A stretch of 64,000 nt of DNA from Haliea sp. (lineage in GTDB: Bacteria; Pseudomonadota; Gammaproteobacteria; Pseudomonadales; Halieaceae), in the NCBI GenBank assembly GCA_016704305.1, contig JADJAL010000022.1, positions 1 to 64,000 on the forward strand, written 5' to 3'. The translations under genes were made by a program, and so were the position numbers. Positions 56,673 through 64,000 of this stretch are shown one piece after another; within the stretch, counting starts at the first letter, position 1, and each line of letters begins with the position of its first letter. The notes under the pieces were generated by a model. It saw only the letters and a list, made by a program, of their open reading frames with translations, was not told the origin of the DNA and did not search any database.

Positions 56673-57680
56673 ATGAAAAAACTAATGTTATCGCTGGCCA
56701 TTTCCGCTCTGGCAATGCCTGTATCGGCAATGGGTCCAATGCCCAAGCAAGACGGCTTTTCCGGCTCTCTGGCCCTGGGTGCCGCTGGCGGCAGTGTTGA
56801 ATCAAACTTTCTGGCGAAGGTTGTCGGCGTCGACCTGAGCAACGAGGACATCTATGTCTACGATTCGCCCTCGCAAACAGACATTATCATCCCCAGCTTT
56901 AGCTTTGACCTCGGGTATACCTTTGGCAATCAGAAGACCCGCATTTACGCTGCTAATGCGGTGGAAGATGCCATCGACTTTTCCTCAAACACCGTGCTGG
57001 CCGTGCGCCATGATTTCGACTCTTTGGGCAATATTGAGCTGGCTGGCCTGTTGCCGGGAGCCGCCCAGACTGAAGTCTGGGAAAATCCCTATGAGTTGGG
57101 CGTAGACCGTGACGCCACCGAGCGCTCCACCAGTGGTGGTCGCCTGACATGGGACAAGATGTTCGGCACCGGCCTGGAGTTTGTCGCCTCTGCCAGACAA
57201 GTCGACATAGACGAAGAGCGCAGTGGCCAGAACCTTGGTCTCACTGCAGCACAACAGGATTTGTTGGATCGCGAGGGTGATTTGTATCGCTATCAGCTGG
57301 GTTATGCGTTCAAATGCGCGGATGACCTCACCGTGGAACCCAGTGTTGCCTACATTGATCGCGACCTCGACGGCGGGGCCATGGCCCAGGATGGCTATGA
57401 GCTCGGAATCAGTCTGGTGTATGAGGCTGGCGACTATAACTGGGTGAACCGTGTTGTGTACCAGGACCTCGACGGCGACCAGGGCAACCCGTTGTTCAAT
57501 GGTGAAGTGAACGATGCAAATGTATACGCGCTGGCGAGTGAACTGAATATCCCCAACCCGATGGGCTGGGACCAGTGGTTCGCCACCGTGGGATTCCAGT
57601 GGGCGGAGAACCAGGCCGACATCGACTTTAACAAAAGCTCCGTTGCCCTGTTCGCGGCGCGCGTCGGTCGCAACTTCTAG
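56673..57680 (+). CDS. DUF2860 outer-membrane beta-barrel protein
   Basis: 335 residues from ATG 56673 (MKKLMLSLAISALAMPVSA is a signal peptide). The mature protein begins KQDGFSGSLALGAAGGSVES, typical for the DUF2860 family of small outer-membrane proteins. Alternating beta strands run to a terminal ALFAARVGRNF ending in Phe, as outer-membrane proteins do. It may be a channel; the substrate is unknown. Longer frames upstream lack a signal sequence, so the later ATG is chosen. A strong terminator follows. Confidence 0.8.
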   Translation: MKKLMLSLAISALAMPVSAMGPMPKQDGFSGSLALGAAGGSVESNFLAKVVGVDLSNEDIYVYDSPSQTDIIIPSFSFDLGYTFGNQKTRIYAANAVEDAIDFSSNTVLAVRHDFDSLGNIELAGLLPGAAQTEVWENPYELGVDRDATERSTSGGRLTWDKMFGTGLEFVASARQVDIDEERSGQNLGLTAAQQDLLDREGDLYRYQLGYAFKCADDLTVEPSVAYIDRDLDGGAMAQDGYELGISLVYEAGDYNWVNRVVYQDLDGDQGNPLFNGEVNDANVYALASELNIPNPMGWDQWFATVGFQWAENQADIDFNKSSVALFAARVGRNF

Positions 57681-57698
57681 GATATAGTCGAAGTACTC

Positions 57699-57728
57699 AA
57701 AGCCCCGGCGGTGTCGCCGGGGCTTTTT
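57699..57728 (+). terminator. Rho-independent terminator after the DUF2860 gene
   Basis: AAAGCCCCGGCG-GTGT-CGCCGGGGCTTT with a TTTTT tail is a perfect 12-bp stem starting 18 bases after the stop codon. It separates this gene from psd. Confidence 0.95.
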
Positions 57729-57780
57729 CATTTCTGCTTTCGGCAACTTCGCTGCCACGCTAACACGCTACACTGGACCT

Positions 57781-58628
57781 ATGGACAAATTATTCATCCT
57801 GTTTCAACACCTCGTGCCGCAACACCTGCTGTCCCGCTGCACGGGCGCCCTGGCGCGATTGCGTCATCCCGAGTGGCTGAAGAACTTTCTCATCAGGCAG
57901 TTCATCCTGCACTTTGACGTGGATATGTCGGAAGCCCTTGAGCCCGACCCTGACCAATACGCCTGCTTCAATGACTTTTTTACGCGCCCGTTGTGCGACG
58001 GCGCCCGCCCCTGGCGGTAGCCGATATCCTCTGCCCTGCGGACGGCGCGATCAGCCAGTTGGGCGAGATCGCCAACGGCCTGTTGTTTTCAGGCCAAGGG
58101 CCGTTTTTTTCGGCTGAGGACCTGCTCGGTGGCGATACCGTGCGCGCGGCGCAGTTTCAAGGCGGGCAGTTCGCCACCATCTATCTCTCCCCGAAGGATT
58201 ATCACCGCGTGCATATGCCGGTGGCCGGGAAGTTGACCGCGACTTGCTATATTCCCGGCAAGTTGTTTTCGGTGAATGGCGTGACGGCGGAGAATGTCGA
58301 TCGGCTGTTTGCGCGCAACGAACGCCTGGTGTGCCATTTCGAGACCGAGCACGGACCGATGGCGATGGTGCTGGTCGGCGCCATGGTGGTGGCGGGCATT
58401 GAAACGGTTTGGGCGGGGCAGGTGGCGCCGCCGCCGAAGCGCCCTGCGACGGTGGATTACCTGAGTCTGCCGCAATCGGTGGAGCTCGCCCAGGGGGACG
58501 AAATGGGGCGCTTTATGCTGGGTTCCACGGTGATTTTACTGTTTCCCGAGGGTGTGATGCGTTTTGATGAGCGCTATCTGGCGGGGGCTGCTACCCGGAT
58601 GGGAGAGATGTTGGGGTCGTATCAGTAG
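57781..58628 (+). CDS. psd: Phosphatidylserine decarboxylase (one frameshift)
   Basis: 282 residues when one C is added to the C4 run at 58008-58011 (CDGARPLAVADILCPADGAI). It catalyses the last step of phosphatidylethanolamine synthesis at the inner membrane. The N-terminus is MDKLFILFQHLVPQHLLSRC, and DFFTRPLCDGARP is a family mark. HRVHMPVAGKL contains the conserved His region. LGSTVILLFPEG holds the LGST self-cleavage site that makes the pyruvoyl cofactor. As psd is normally essential in Gammaproteobacteria, the frameshift is almost surely a sequence error. It converges with rsgA. Confidence 0.9.
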
Positions 58629-58645
58629 GAGCGACTGCGTATACA

Positions 58646-59659
58646 CTAATCAGCGTTAAGGCTCGCCACGATCCGCCGATAACTGTCCAGCCGCTGCGCG
58701 CTGATGGCGCCGGACTCCACACCGGCTAAAATGGCACATCCCGGCTCGTGGTCATGCTGGCAATCGCGAAACTTACAGGTACCCAGAAACGCCCGGAATT
58801 CGCGAAACCCTTGTTCCACCTGTTCCTTGCTCATATGCCACAAACCAAATTCGCGAATCCCCGGCGAATCGATCAGGGTGCCGCCGCAGTTCAGGTGCAG
58901 TAGCTGGGCGGTGGTGGTGGTATGGGTGCCTTTTTGCGTGCTCTCAGATAACGCGCCAACGCGAATATCGGCATCTGGCAGCAGCACGTTCACCAGCGAG
59001 GACTTGCCGACACCCGATTGCCCGACAAATACGCTGGTGCGTTCGAACAATGCGCGTTGCAGTTCGTCCAGTCCGCCGGCCTTGATCGATGTGCGAATGA
59101 CCCGGTAGCCGAGCGTGGGGTATATCGCCAGCAGCTCGTCAATAATCTGTTGCAGCGCGGGGTCCGCCGGCAGCAAATCCGTTTTGTTCAGCAGGATGAC
59201 CGGCTCGATGCCGACGACTTCCGCCGCGACCAGGTAGCGGTCGATCAGATTGGCGTGGGGTTCAGGCAGCGGGGCGATCACCAGCAGGATCTGGTCGATA
59301 TTGGCCGCGACGGGTTTCAGTTTGCCGTAGGGATCCGGTCGCGATAGCACGCTGTGCCGTTCCCGCTGCGCGACGACGACGCCCATTGGATCGCCCTCGC
59401 ACCACACGACCCGGTCACCCGTGACCAGGCCTTCGAGATTGGCGCGCAGATGGCAGCGCCGGCTGCTCCCCGGCTCGGATTCCACCGCCACCTGCGTACC
59501 GTAGTGCGCGACGACCAATCCGTCCTGCTCCGGACCCAACTCACCTGCGCTCAGCGCATCCTGCGCATCGGCATCACGGCGCGCGGCGCGCTTGGCGCGC
59601 TCCCCCTGGACTTTCTCGATGCGCCAGGCCTGTTGCCGGCTGAGTTTACGTTTGCTCAT
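58646..59659 (-). CDS. rsgA: Ribosome small-subunit-dependent GTPase A
   Basis: 337 residues. The protein helps late maturation of the 30S subunit. An N-terminal OB fold (RRCHLRANLEGLVTGDRVVW) precedes a circularly permuted GTPase: G4 ILLNKTDLLP comes first, then G1 VFVGQSGVGKSSLVN and G3 TLIDSPGIREFGLW. The C-terminal zinc site is CKFRDCQHDHEPGC. Start ATG 59659 (MSKRKLSRQQAWRIEKVQGE). In most relatives orn begins just upstream in the opposite direction; here an ald-oxidoreductase insertion separates them. Confidence 0.95.
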   Translation of the reverse strand: MSKRKLSRQQAWRIEKVQGERAKRAARRDADAQDALSAGELGPEQDGLVVAHYGTQVAVESEPGSSRRCHLRANLEGLVTGDRVVWCEGDPMGVVVAQRERHSVLSRPDPYGKLKPVAANIDQILLVIAPLPEPHANLIDRYLVAAEVVGIEPVILLNKTDLLPADPALQQIIDELLAIYPTLGYRVIRTSIKAGGLDELQRALFERTSVFVGQSGVGKSSLVNVLLPDADIRVGALSESTQKGTHTTTTAQLLHLNCGGTLIDSPGIREFGLWHMSKEQVEQGFREFRAFLGTCKFRDCQHDHEPGCAILAGVESGAISAQRLDSYRRIVASLNAD

Positions 59660-59666
59660 GCAGGCA

Positions 59667-59719
59667 TTATTGGGACACGCGCTTGGTCTGTCGAGGCAAT
59701 TTGTTACACTGCCGACTCT
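59667..59719 (+). promoter_or_regulatory. Promoter-bearing direct repeat, copy 1 (before ald)
   Basis: This 53-base stretch recurs at 62136-62188 with three mismatches. It contains a plausible sigma-70 promoter: TTGGTC, 16 bases, TACACT with an extended TG. This copy now faces ald. Confidence 0.75.
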
Positions 59720-59822
59720 TCCGGAAATTCATACACCCGACAGGGTGGCGGGTTAGCTGAAGACGGGGCAGACTCAGCGATCACGGCCAGTTAATTTGTC
59801 AGCGCCGATCAAGGAGAGCGTT

Positions 59823-60941
59823 ATGCTGGTAGGCGTACCCAAGGAGATCAAAACCCTGGAGTTCCGCGTGGGCCTGACCACCGGCTCGGTGGAGGAACTG
59901 GTGCACCGCGGTCACCAGGTGATCGTGCAGGCGGGCGCCGGCGAGGGCATCGGGCTGTCGGATGACAACTACCGCGCCGCCGGCGCCGAGATCGTCGCCA
60001 GCGCTGTAGAAATCTTCGCGCGCGCTGACATGGTGGTGAAGGTCAAGGAGCCGCAACCCGAGGAGTGCGCCCTGCTGCGCGAGGGCCAGGTGCTGTTTAC
60101 CTACCTGCACCTTGCCCCCGATCCACGGCAGGCCAGCCTGCTGAAAGCGTCCGGTTGTATCGCCATCGCCTACGAAACGGTGACGGACGAGAACAACGGG
60201 CTGCCCCTGCTGTCCCCGATGAGCGAGGTCGCGGGCCGCATGTCGATACAGGCTGGCGCCCACGCGCTGGAAAAGCACCAGGGCGGCTCCGGCATGCTGC
60301 TCGGCGGCGTGCCGGGTGTCGAGGCGGCGCGGGTGGTGGTGATTGGCGGCGGCGTCGTCGGCACCAACGCCATTCGCATGGCCATGGGGATGGAGGCGCA
60401 TGTCACCGTGCTCGACCGCTCCCTGAAACGCCTCAAGGAACTGGACTTCCAGTTCGGCTGCATGCTCAACACCATCTACTCCACACGCGAGGCGCTGTGG
60501 CGTCATGTCACCGGCGCGGATCTCGTCATCGGCGCAGTGCTGGTGCCGGGCGCAACCGCCCCCAAGCTGGTGACCCGGGAGATGCTGAGGGCGATGCGGC
60601 CCGGTTCAGTGGTGGTGGATGTCGCTATTGACCAGGGCGGGTGCTTTGAAACCAGCCGGCCCACCACCCACCTGGATCCCACCTATGTCGAGGAGGGCGT
60701 GGTGCATTATTGCGTCGCCAACATGCCCGGGGGCGTCGCCAGAACCTCGACGTTTGCCCTCAACAATGCCACCCTGCCCTTCACCCTGGCCCTGGCCGAC
60801 AAGGGCTACCGCCAGGCCCTGCGCGACGATCACCACCTGCGCAATGGCCTCAACGTGCATCGCGGCGACATCACCTATCAAGCGGTCGCTGAGGCCCTCG
60901 GTTACGACTACCGTCCGGCACAGGATGTGCTGGCTGATTGA
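59823..60941 (+). CDS. ald: Alanine dehydrogenase
   Basis: 372 residues. It interconverts L-alanine with pyruvate and ammonia using NAD. The start at ATG 59823 (MLVGVPKEIKTLEFRVGLTT) has AAGGAG seven bases upstream, better than the frame extending further up. Catalytic residues are the Lys in DMVVKVKEPQPEE and the His in FTYLHLAPDPRQ. The NAD fold is VVVIGGGVVGTNAIRMAMGM. The C-terminal VHYCVANMPGGVARTSTFAL is also typical. The length is that of the family. It was inserted with the downstream oxidoreductase between rsgA and orn. Confidence 0.95.
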   Translation: MLVGVPKEIKTLEFRVGLTTGSVEELVHRGHQVIVQAGAGEGIGLSDDNYRAAGAEIVASAVEIFARADMVVKVKEPQPEECALLREGQVLFTYLHLAPDPRQASLLKASGCIAIAYETVTDENNGLPLLSPMSEVAGRMSIQAGAHALEKHQGGSGMLLGGVPGVEAARVVVIGGGVVGTNAIRMAMGMEAHVTVLDRSLKRLKELDFQFGCMLNTIYSTREALWRHVTGADLVIGAVLVPGATAPKLVTREMLRAMRPGSVVVDVAIDQGGCFETSRPTTHLDPTYVEEGVVHYCVANMPGGVARTSTFALNNATLPFTLALADKGYRQALRDDHHLRNGLNVHRGDITYQAVAEALGYDYRPAQDVLAD

Positions 60942-61027
60942 TCATAGCCAGCGCGCAACGCGAATACCGGAGCGTCTGAACTGCGTCAACGTCGCACGCC
61001 ACCTTGCAGAAAAGGACAACAAAAACA

Positions 61028-62017
61028 ATGAAAGCATGGGTAGTCACAAAGACCGGCAAACCTGAGGATGTCTTGAAGATAGTGGACCGTGCACTGCCAG
61101 ACCGGGTTCACGGCACGTTGCGCGTCAGGGTACTGGCAGCGGGGGTCGGCCTGCCGGATGTTCTGATGTGCCAGGGTAACTACCCGTTCAAGCCGGAGCC
61201 GCCCTTCACCAACGGCCAGGAAGTCTGTGGCGTCATCACCGATACCAATGGAAACGACGCGTTTCACACGGGGCAGCGGGTGATGGGTGTGACCGCCTTT
61301 ATAGAAGGTTACGGCGGGTTTGCCGAGGAAGCGCTGGTCTATGAGCACAATGCATTCGCGGTTCCCGCGGACATGTCGGATGCAGAAGCCGCGGTATTCA
61401 GCATTGCTTATCGCACTGGATACGTGGCCCTGGTGATTCGCGGCCAGATGAAAGCGGGGGAGACGCTGCTGGTGCACGGCGCCGCCGGCGGGACCGGCGC
61501 CGCGGCTATCCAGCTCGGCAAGGCACTGGGCGGCCGGGTGATCGCCGTGGCCAGCGGCGCACTGAAAACACAGAAATGCCTGGGCTTCGGCGCCGATGAG
61601 GTTGTCGACAGCAGCCGTGAGGACTTCGTGGAGCGCGTACATGCGCTCACCGGCGGCGCGGGTGTCGATTTGATCTATGACCCCGTCGGCGGGGACACAT
61701 TCAGTCGCTCGCTGAATTGCCTTAATTTTGGCGGGCGCCTCCTCGCTATCGGTTTCGCCAGCGGCGCATGGAGCGACGCCCCGACTCAGGACCTTGTGCT
61801 GAATAATCGTTCGGTGATTGGGGTATTGGCCGTTGTCCCGACGCTCGAGATGTCGCAGGCCGTCCAGCGCGAGTTGTACGCCCTGTATGCGCAGGGCAAG
61901 ATCAGCCCGCATATTGAAAGCAGCTACCGCTTCGAAGCGCTTCCCTGCGCGCTGACGGATTTGGCCGAACGGCGAATCATTGGCAGATCAGTCATCCTGA
62001 TGGACGGGAAGGGTTAA
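61028..62017 (+). CDS. NADPH:quinone reductase / zinc-free MDR alcohol dehydrogenase
   Basis: 329 residues from ATG 61028 (MKAWVVTKTGKPEDVLKIVD) with AAAAGGA upstream. The medium-chain dehydrogenase fold shows GLPDVLMCQGNYPFKPEPPF and the quinone-reductase motif TLLVHGAAGGTGAAAIQLGK, then GADEVVDSSREDF. The structural zinc Cys cluster is absent, pointing to the zeta-crystallin/quinone reductase branch. It lies 86 bases after ald on the same strand and inside the same duplicated border, so the two came together. The substrate is unknown. Confidence 0.85.
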   Translation: MKAWVVTKTGKPEDVLKIVDRALPDRVHGTLRVRVLAAGVGLPDVLMCQGNYPFKPEPPFTNGQEVCGVITDTNGNDAFHTGQRVMGVTAFIEGYGGFAEEALVYEHNAFAVPADMSDAEAAVFSIAYRTGYVALVIRGQMKAGETLLVHGAAGGTGAAAIQLGKALGGRVIAVASGALKTQKCLGFGADEVVDSSREDFVERVHALTGGAGVDLIYDPVGGDTFSRSLNCLNFGGRLLAIGFASGAWSDAPTQDLVLNNRSVIGVLAVVPTLEMSQAVQRELYALYAQGKISPHIESSYRFEALPCALTDLAERRIIGRSVILMDGKG

Positions 62018-62135
62018 AAACATTTGATGGCTGGCGCAATGCTGAGATGACCGAACCCACTGGGCCGCTTCGCCAGGGACCTGCCTCCCGGCAGAGGGGT
62101 TAGAGCGCCGCGCTGCTGGTCGACGAGGTGTTTCC

Positions 62136-62188
62136 TTATTGGAACAGGCGCTTGGTCTGTCGAGGCAATTTGTTACACTGCCGGCTCT
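62136..62188 (+). promoter_or_regulatory. Promoter-bearing direct repeat, copy 2 (orn promoter)
   Basis: This is the second copy of the 53-base repeat, with TTGGTC and TACACT elements, placed just before the orn start at 62214. It is likely the native orn promoter; the copy at 59667 marks the other border of the inserted genes. Confidence 0.75.
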
Positions 62189-62213
62189 CTGGGTACTTCA
62201 AGGCAAACCTCGT

Positions 62214-62759
62214 ATGCGCAATGCCAGCAATCTCATCTGGGTAGATATGGAAATGACGGGCCTGGACCCGGATAAGGACGCAGTGATAGAGATTGCGACG
62301 ATTGTGACCGATACCGACCTCAACACACTGGCCGAAGGGCCGGTGATCGCGGTACACCAGAGCGATGCCAAACTGCGTGCAATGGACGAGTGGAACACTA
62401 CCCACCACACGCGCTCCGGCCTGGTCGACAGGGTAAAAGCCAGCGCGTACGACGAGGAGCGCACGACGCAGGAAACCATTGCCTTTCTGCAGCAGTGGGT
62501 GCCTGCGGGCGCCTCGCCGATGTGCGGCAACACCATCTGCCAGGATCGTCGCTTCATGGCCAGGCACCTGCCACAGCTGGAGGCCTTTTTTCATTACCGG
62601 AACCTGGACGTCAGCACGCTCAAAATCCTGATGCAACGCTGGCGCCCCGAGCTGGAAGCGGGCTTTGAGAAGACTGCAACCCATCTGGCGCTGGATGATA
62701 TCCGCGAGTCCATCAACGAAATGCGCTACTACCGCGAGCACTTTCTCAAGCTGGCATAG
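62214..62759 (+). CDS. orn: Oligoribonuclease
   Basis: 181 residues. It is a 3'-5' exonuclease that clears di- to pentaribonucleotides, including pGpG from c-di-GMP turnover. The DEDDh residues are visible: Asp and Glu in LIWVDMEMTGLDPD, Asp in CGNTICQDRRFM, and His/Asp in THLALDDIRESI. Start ATG 62214 (MRNASNLIWVDMEMTGL) is preferred to the longer frame from 62139, which would start inside the promoter. The 3' end overlaps queG by 14 bases, tail-to-tail. Confidence 0.95.
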   Translation: MRNASNLIWVDMEMTGLDPDKDAVIEIATIVTDTDLNTLAEGPVIAVHQSDAKLRAMDEWNTTHHTRSGLVDRVKASAYDEERTTQETIAFLQQWVPAGASPMCGNTICQDRRFMARHLPQLEAFFHYRNLDVSTLKILMQRWRPELEAGFEKTATHLALDDIRESINEMRYYREHFLKLA

Positions 62760-63822
62760 CGCCGTGTCGCTGTAAGGCCCAGGCCACATGCTCCTGTACC
62801 AGCGGCGAAGGATGCGCGCTGCGAGCCCGCAGTGCGCTGATAACGGTCTCTGAGCGCGGTGCATTGCCCAGCGCCACCGCGAGATTGCGCAGCCAGCGCT
62901 CGTAGCCGATGCGGCGGATCGCCGAGCCTTCAGTGTTGGCCATAAAGGTTTTCTCGTCCCACGCGAACAGCGCCACCAGCTCGACATCCGCCAGGCCGTG
63001 CCGGGGCCGGAAGTCGCCCTCGCCGGTCGCGTGCGCGAACTTGTTCCAGGGGCAGCACAGCTGGCAGTCGTCGCACCCGAAAATGCGGTTGCCCATCAGC
63101 GGCCGCAGTTCAGGATCGATGCTGCCGTGGTGCTCGATGGTGAGGTAGGAGATGCACCGGCGGGCGTCCAGTTGGAAGGGGCCGGTAAAGGCGTTGGTGG
63201 GGCAGATGTCGAGGCAAGCGGTGCAGGTGCCGCAGTGTTTGCTGGTGTGCGCTGCATCCACGGGCAGCGGCAGGTTGGTGAATATCTCGCCGAGGAAAAA
63301 CCAGGAGCCGGCGTCGCGGTTGATCAGCATGGTGTTCTTGGCAATCCAGCCCAATCCCGCCTGCTCCGCGGCGGCGCGCTCCAATACCGGCGCGCTGTCG
63401 ACGAAGGCCCTGAATTCACCGCCGCCGACTTCCGCTTCGATGCGCTCTGCCAGTTGTGATAATCGCCTGCGAATCAGTTTGTGGTAGTCGCGGCCCAGCG
63501 CGTAACGCGAGATATAGGCCTTGTGCGGCGCGGCGAGGATTTCGAGCGGTTGCGTGTCTGGCTCCAGGTAGTCCATGCGCAGCGAAATAACCCGCAGCGT
63601 GCCCGGCACCAGTTCGTCGGGCCGTGTCCGCTTGTTGCCGTGGCGCGCCATGTACTCCATGCTGCCGTGGTAGCCGGCATCCAGCCATTTTTGCAGGTAG
63701 CCTTCGTGCTCGCCGAGGTCGACGCCGGTGATGCCCATTTGCTGGAAGCCGAGCTCAGTGGCCCAGGCGCGGATTTTTTGCACGAGGGTTTCGGGGTTAT
63801 GCGTTGTGAGTTGTTGTGGCAA
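62746..63822 (-). CDS. queG: Epoxyqueuosine reductase
   Basis: 358 residues. It reduces epoxyqueuosine to queuosine in tRNA, the last step of the pathway, using cobalamin and two [4Fe-4S] clusters. The ferredoxin-type motifs are CGTCTACLDICPTNAF and CDDCQLCCPWNKF. Upstream are GYHGSMEYMARHGNKR, a family mark, and VLERAAAEQAGLGWIAKN. The C-terminal LRNLAVALGNAP resembles a HEAT repeat. Start ATG 63822. The gene is complete and in its usual place beside orn. Confidence 0.95.
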   Translation of the reverse strand: MPQQLTTHNPETLVQKIRAWATELGFQQMGITGVDLGEHEGYLQKWLDAGYHGSMEYMARHGNKRTRPDELVPGTLRVISLRMDYLEPDTQPLEILAAPHKAYISRYALGRDYHKLIRRRLSQLAERIEAEVGGGEFRAFVDSAPVLERAAAEQAGLGWIAKNTMLINRDAGSWFFLGEIFTNLPLPVDAAHTSKHCGTCTACLDICPTNAFTGPFQLDARRCISYLTIEHHGSIDPELRPLMGNRIFGCDDCQLCCPWNKFAHATGEGDFRPRHGLADVELVALFAWDEKTFMANTEGSAIRRIGYERWLRNLAVALGNAPRSETVISALRARSAHPSPLVQEHVAWALQRHGAMPA

Positions 63823-64000
63823 TTCGGTGCAACCGTATTTTGGCTAGTCGATTTAATTCTGACAGAAGCGTGTTAGGTACAGAACCTCAGATTTATTTGT
63901 GGAGGTGTGGGGCGCGGGAAAGAGGTAGATTGCCCTTCAGGACACGCAAAAGCGCCATCCATGGCAGCTCGCGTTCGGCCATCCATGGCCTCACACGGTC
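63823..64000. other. Right edge: intergenic region
   Basis: No gene is seen in the last 180 bases. It contains the region upstream of queG and a small direct repeat of GCCATCCATGGC (near 63956 and 63979). Confidence 0.4.

Noticed and set aside
60986..61912. A 308-codon minus-strand frame opposite the quinone reductase
   Set aside because: It is antisense to a gene with clear family motifs and shows none of its own.
63956..63992. A possible CRISPR-like or repeat array at the right edge
   Set aside because: Only two copies of a 12-base partly palindromic word are present; no array structure is visible.

Overview
The window looks like a chromosome segment of a marine-type gammaproteobacterium, probably Cellvibrionales/Halieaceae-like. 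The order psd, rsgA, orn, queG on the right is typical of Gammaproteobacteria. The PEP-CTERM/PrsT genes and the many sulfotransferases suggest a sulfated surface polysaccharide. The taxonomic call is inference; no rRNA or tRNA gene was seen.

Layout. 0-5.5 kb: a broken lipoprotein gene, a sulfotransferase/GT61 fusion and a large GT2/GT4 glycosyltransferase, all on the minus strand. 5.5-19.3 kb: a graveyard of insertion sequences (an rve-type element folded into an inverted pair, IS5, IS3 fragments, two decayed IS66 copies in opposite orientation, IS1182). It encloses a methyltransferase and a compact dTDP-3-acetamido-3,6-dideoxyhexose cassette (FdtB-, FdtC- and FdtA-like proteins, a polyprenyl-phosphate glycosyltransferase, a GtrA-type protein). 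19.3-31.2 kb: glycan decoration genes (acyltransferase 3, methyltransferase, YfhO-type membrane protein, two sulfotransferases, a 997-residue GT2-GT4 protein, a sulfatase). 31.3-43.8 kb: PEP-CTERM proteins with three giant TPR proteins, two of them PrsT paralogues that arose by duplication; a scar of a lost second TPR gene remains. 43.8-53.4 kb: a membrane alpha/beta-hydrolase, a convergent response regulator/histidine kinase pair and a 1,860-residue GMC oxidoreductase-hydrolase-PhoD fusion. 53.6-63.8 kb: a DUF2868/DUF3482 GTPase pair, a DUF2860 outer-membrane protein, psd, rsgA, an inserted ald-oxidoreductase pair, orn and queG.

How it works together (inference): glycosyltransferases build and export a polysaccharide modified by sulfation, O-acetylation and amino sugars. 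PEP-CTERM proteins and PrsT belong to the exosortase system that usually accompanies such polysaccharides; the exosortase itself is not in the window. Candidate sigma-54 (-24/-12) sites precede both PEP-CTERM genes, as expected if PrsK/PrsR controls them.

Caution on sequence quality: at least ten open frames, including psd, are broken by single-base length changes, most of them in short homopolymers. One-base corrections restore full-length proteins and exact codon counts. I treat these as probable sequencing errors and give merged gene coordinates, whereas the IS fragments look truly decayed.
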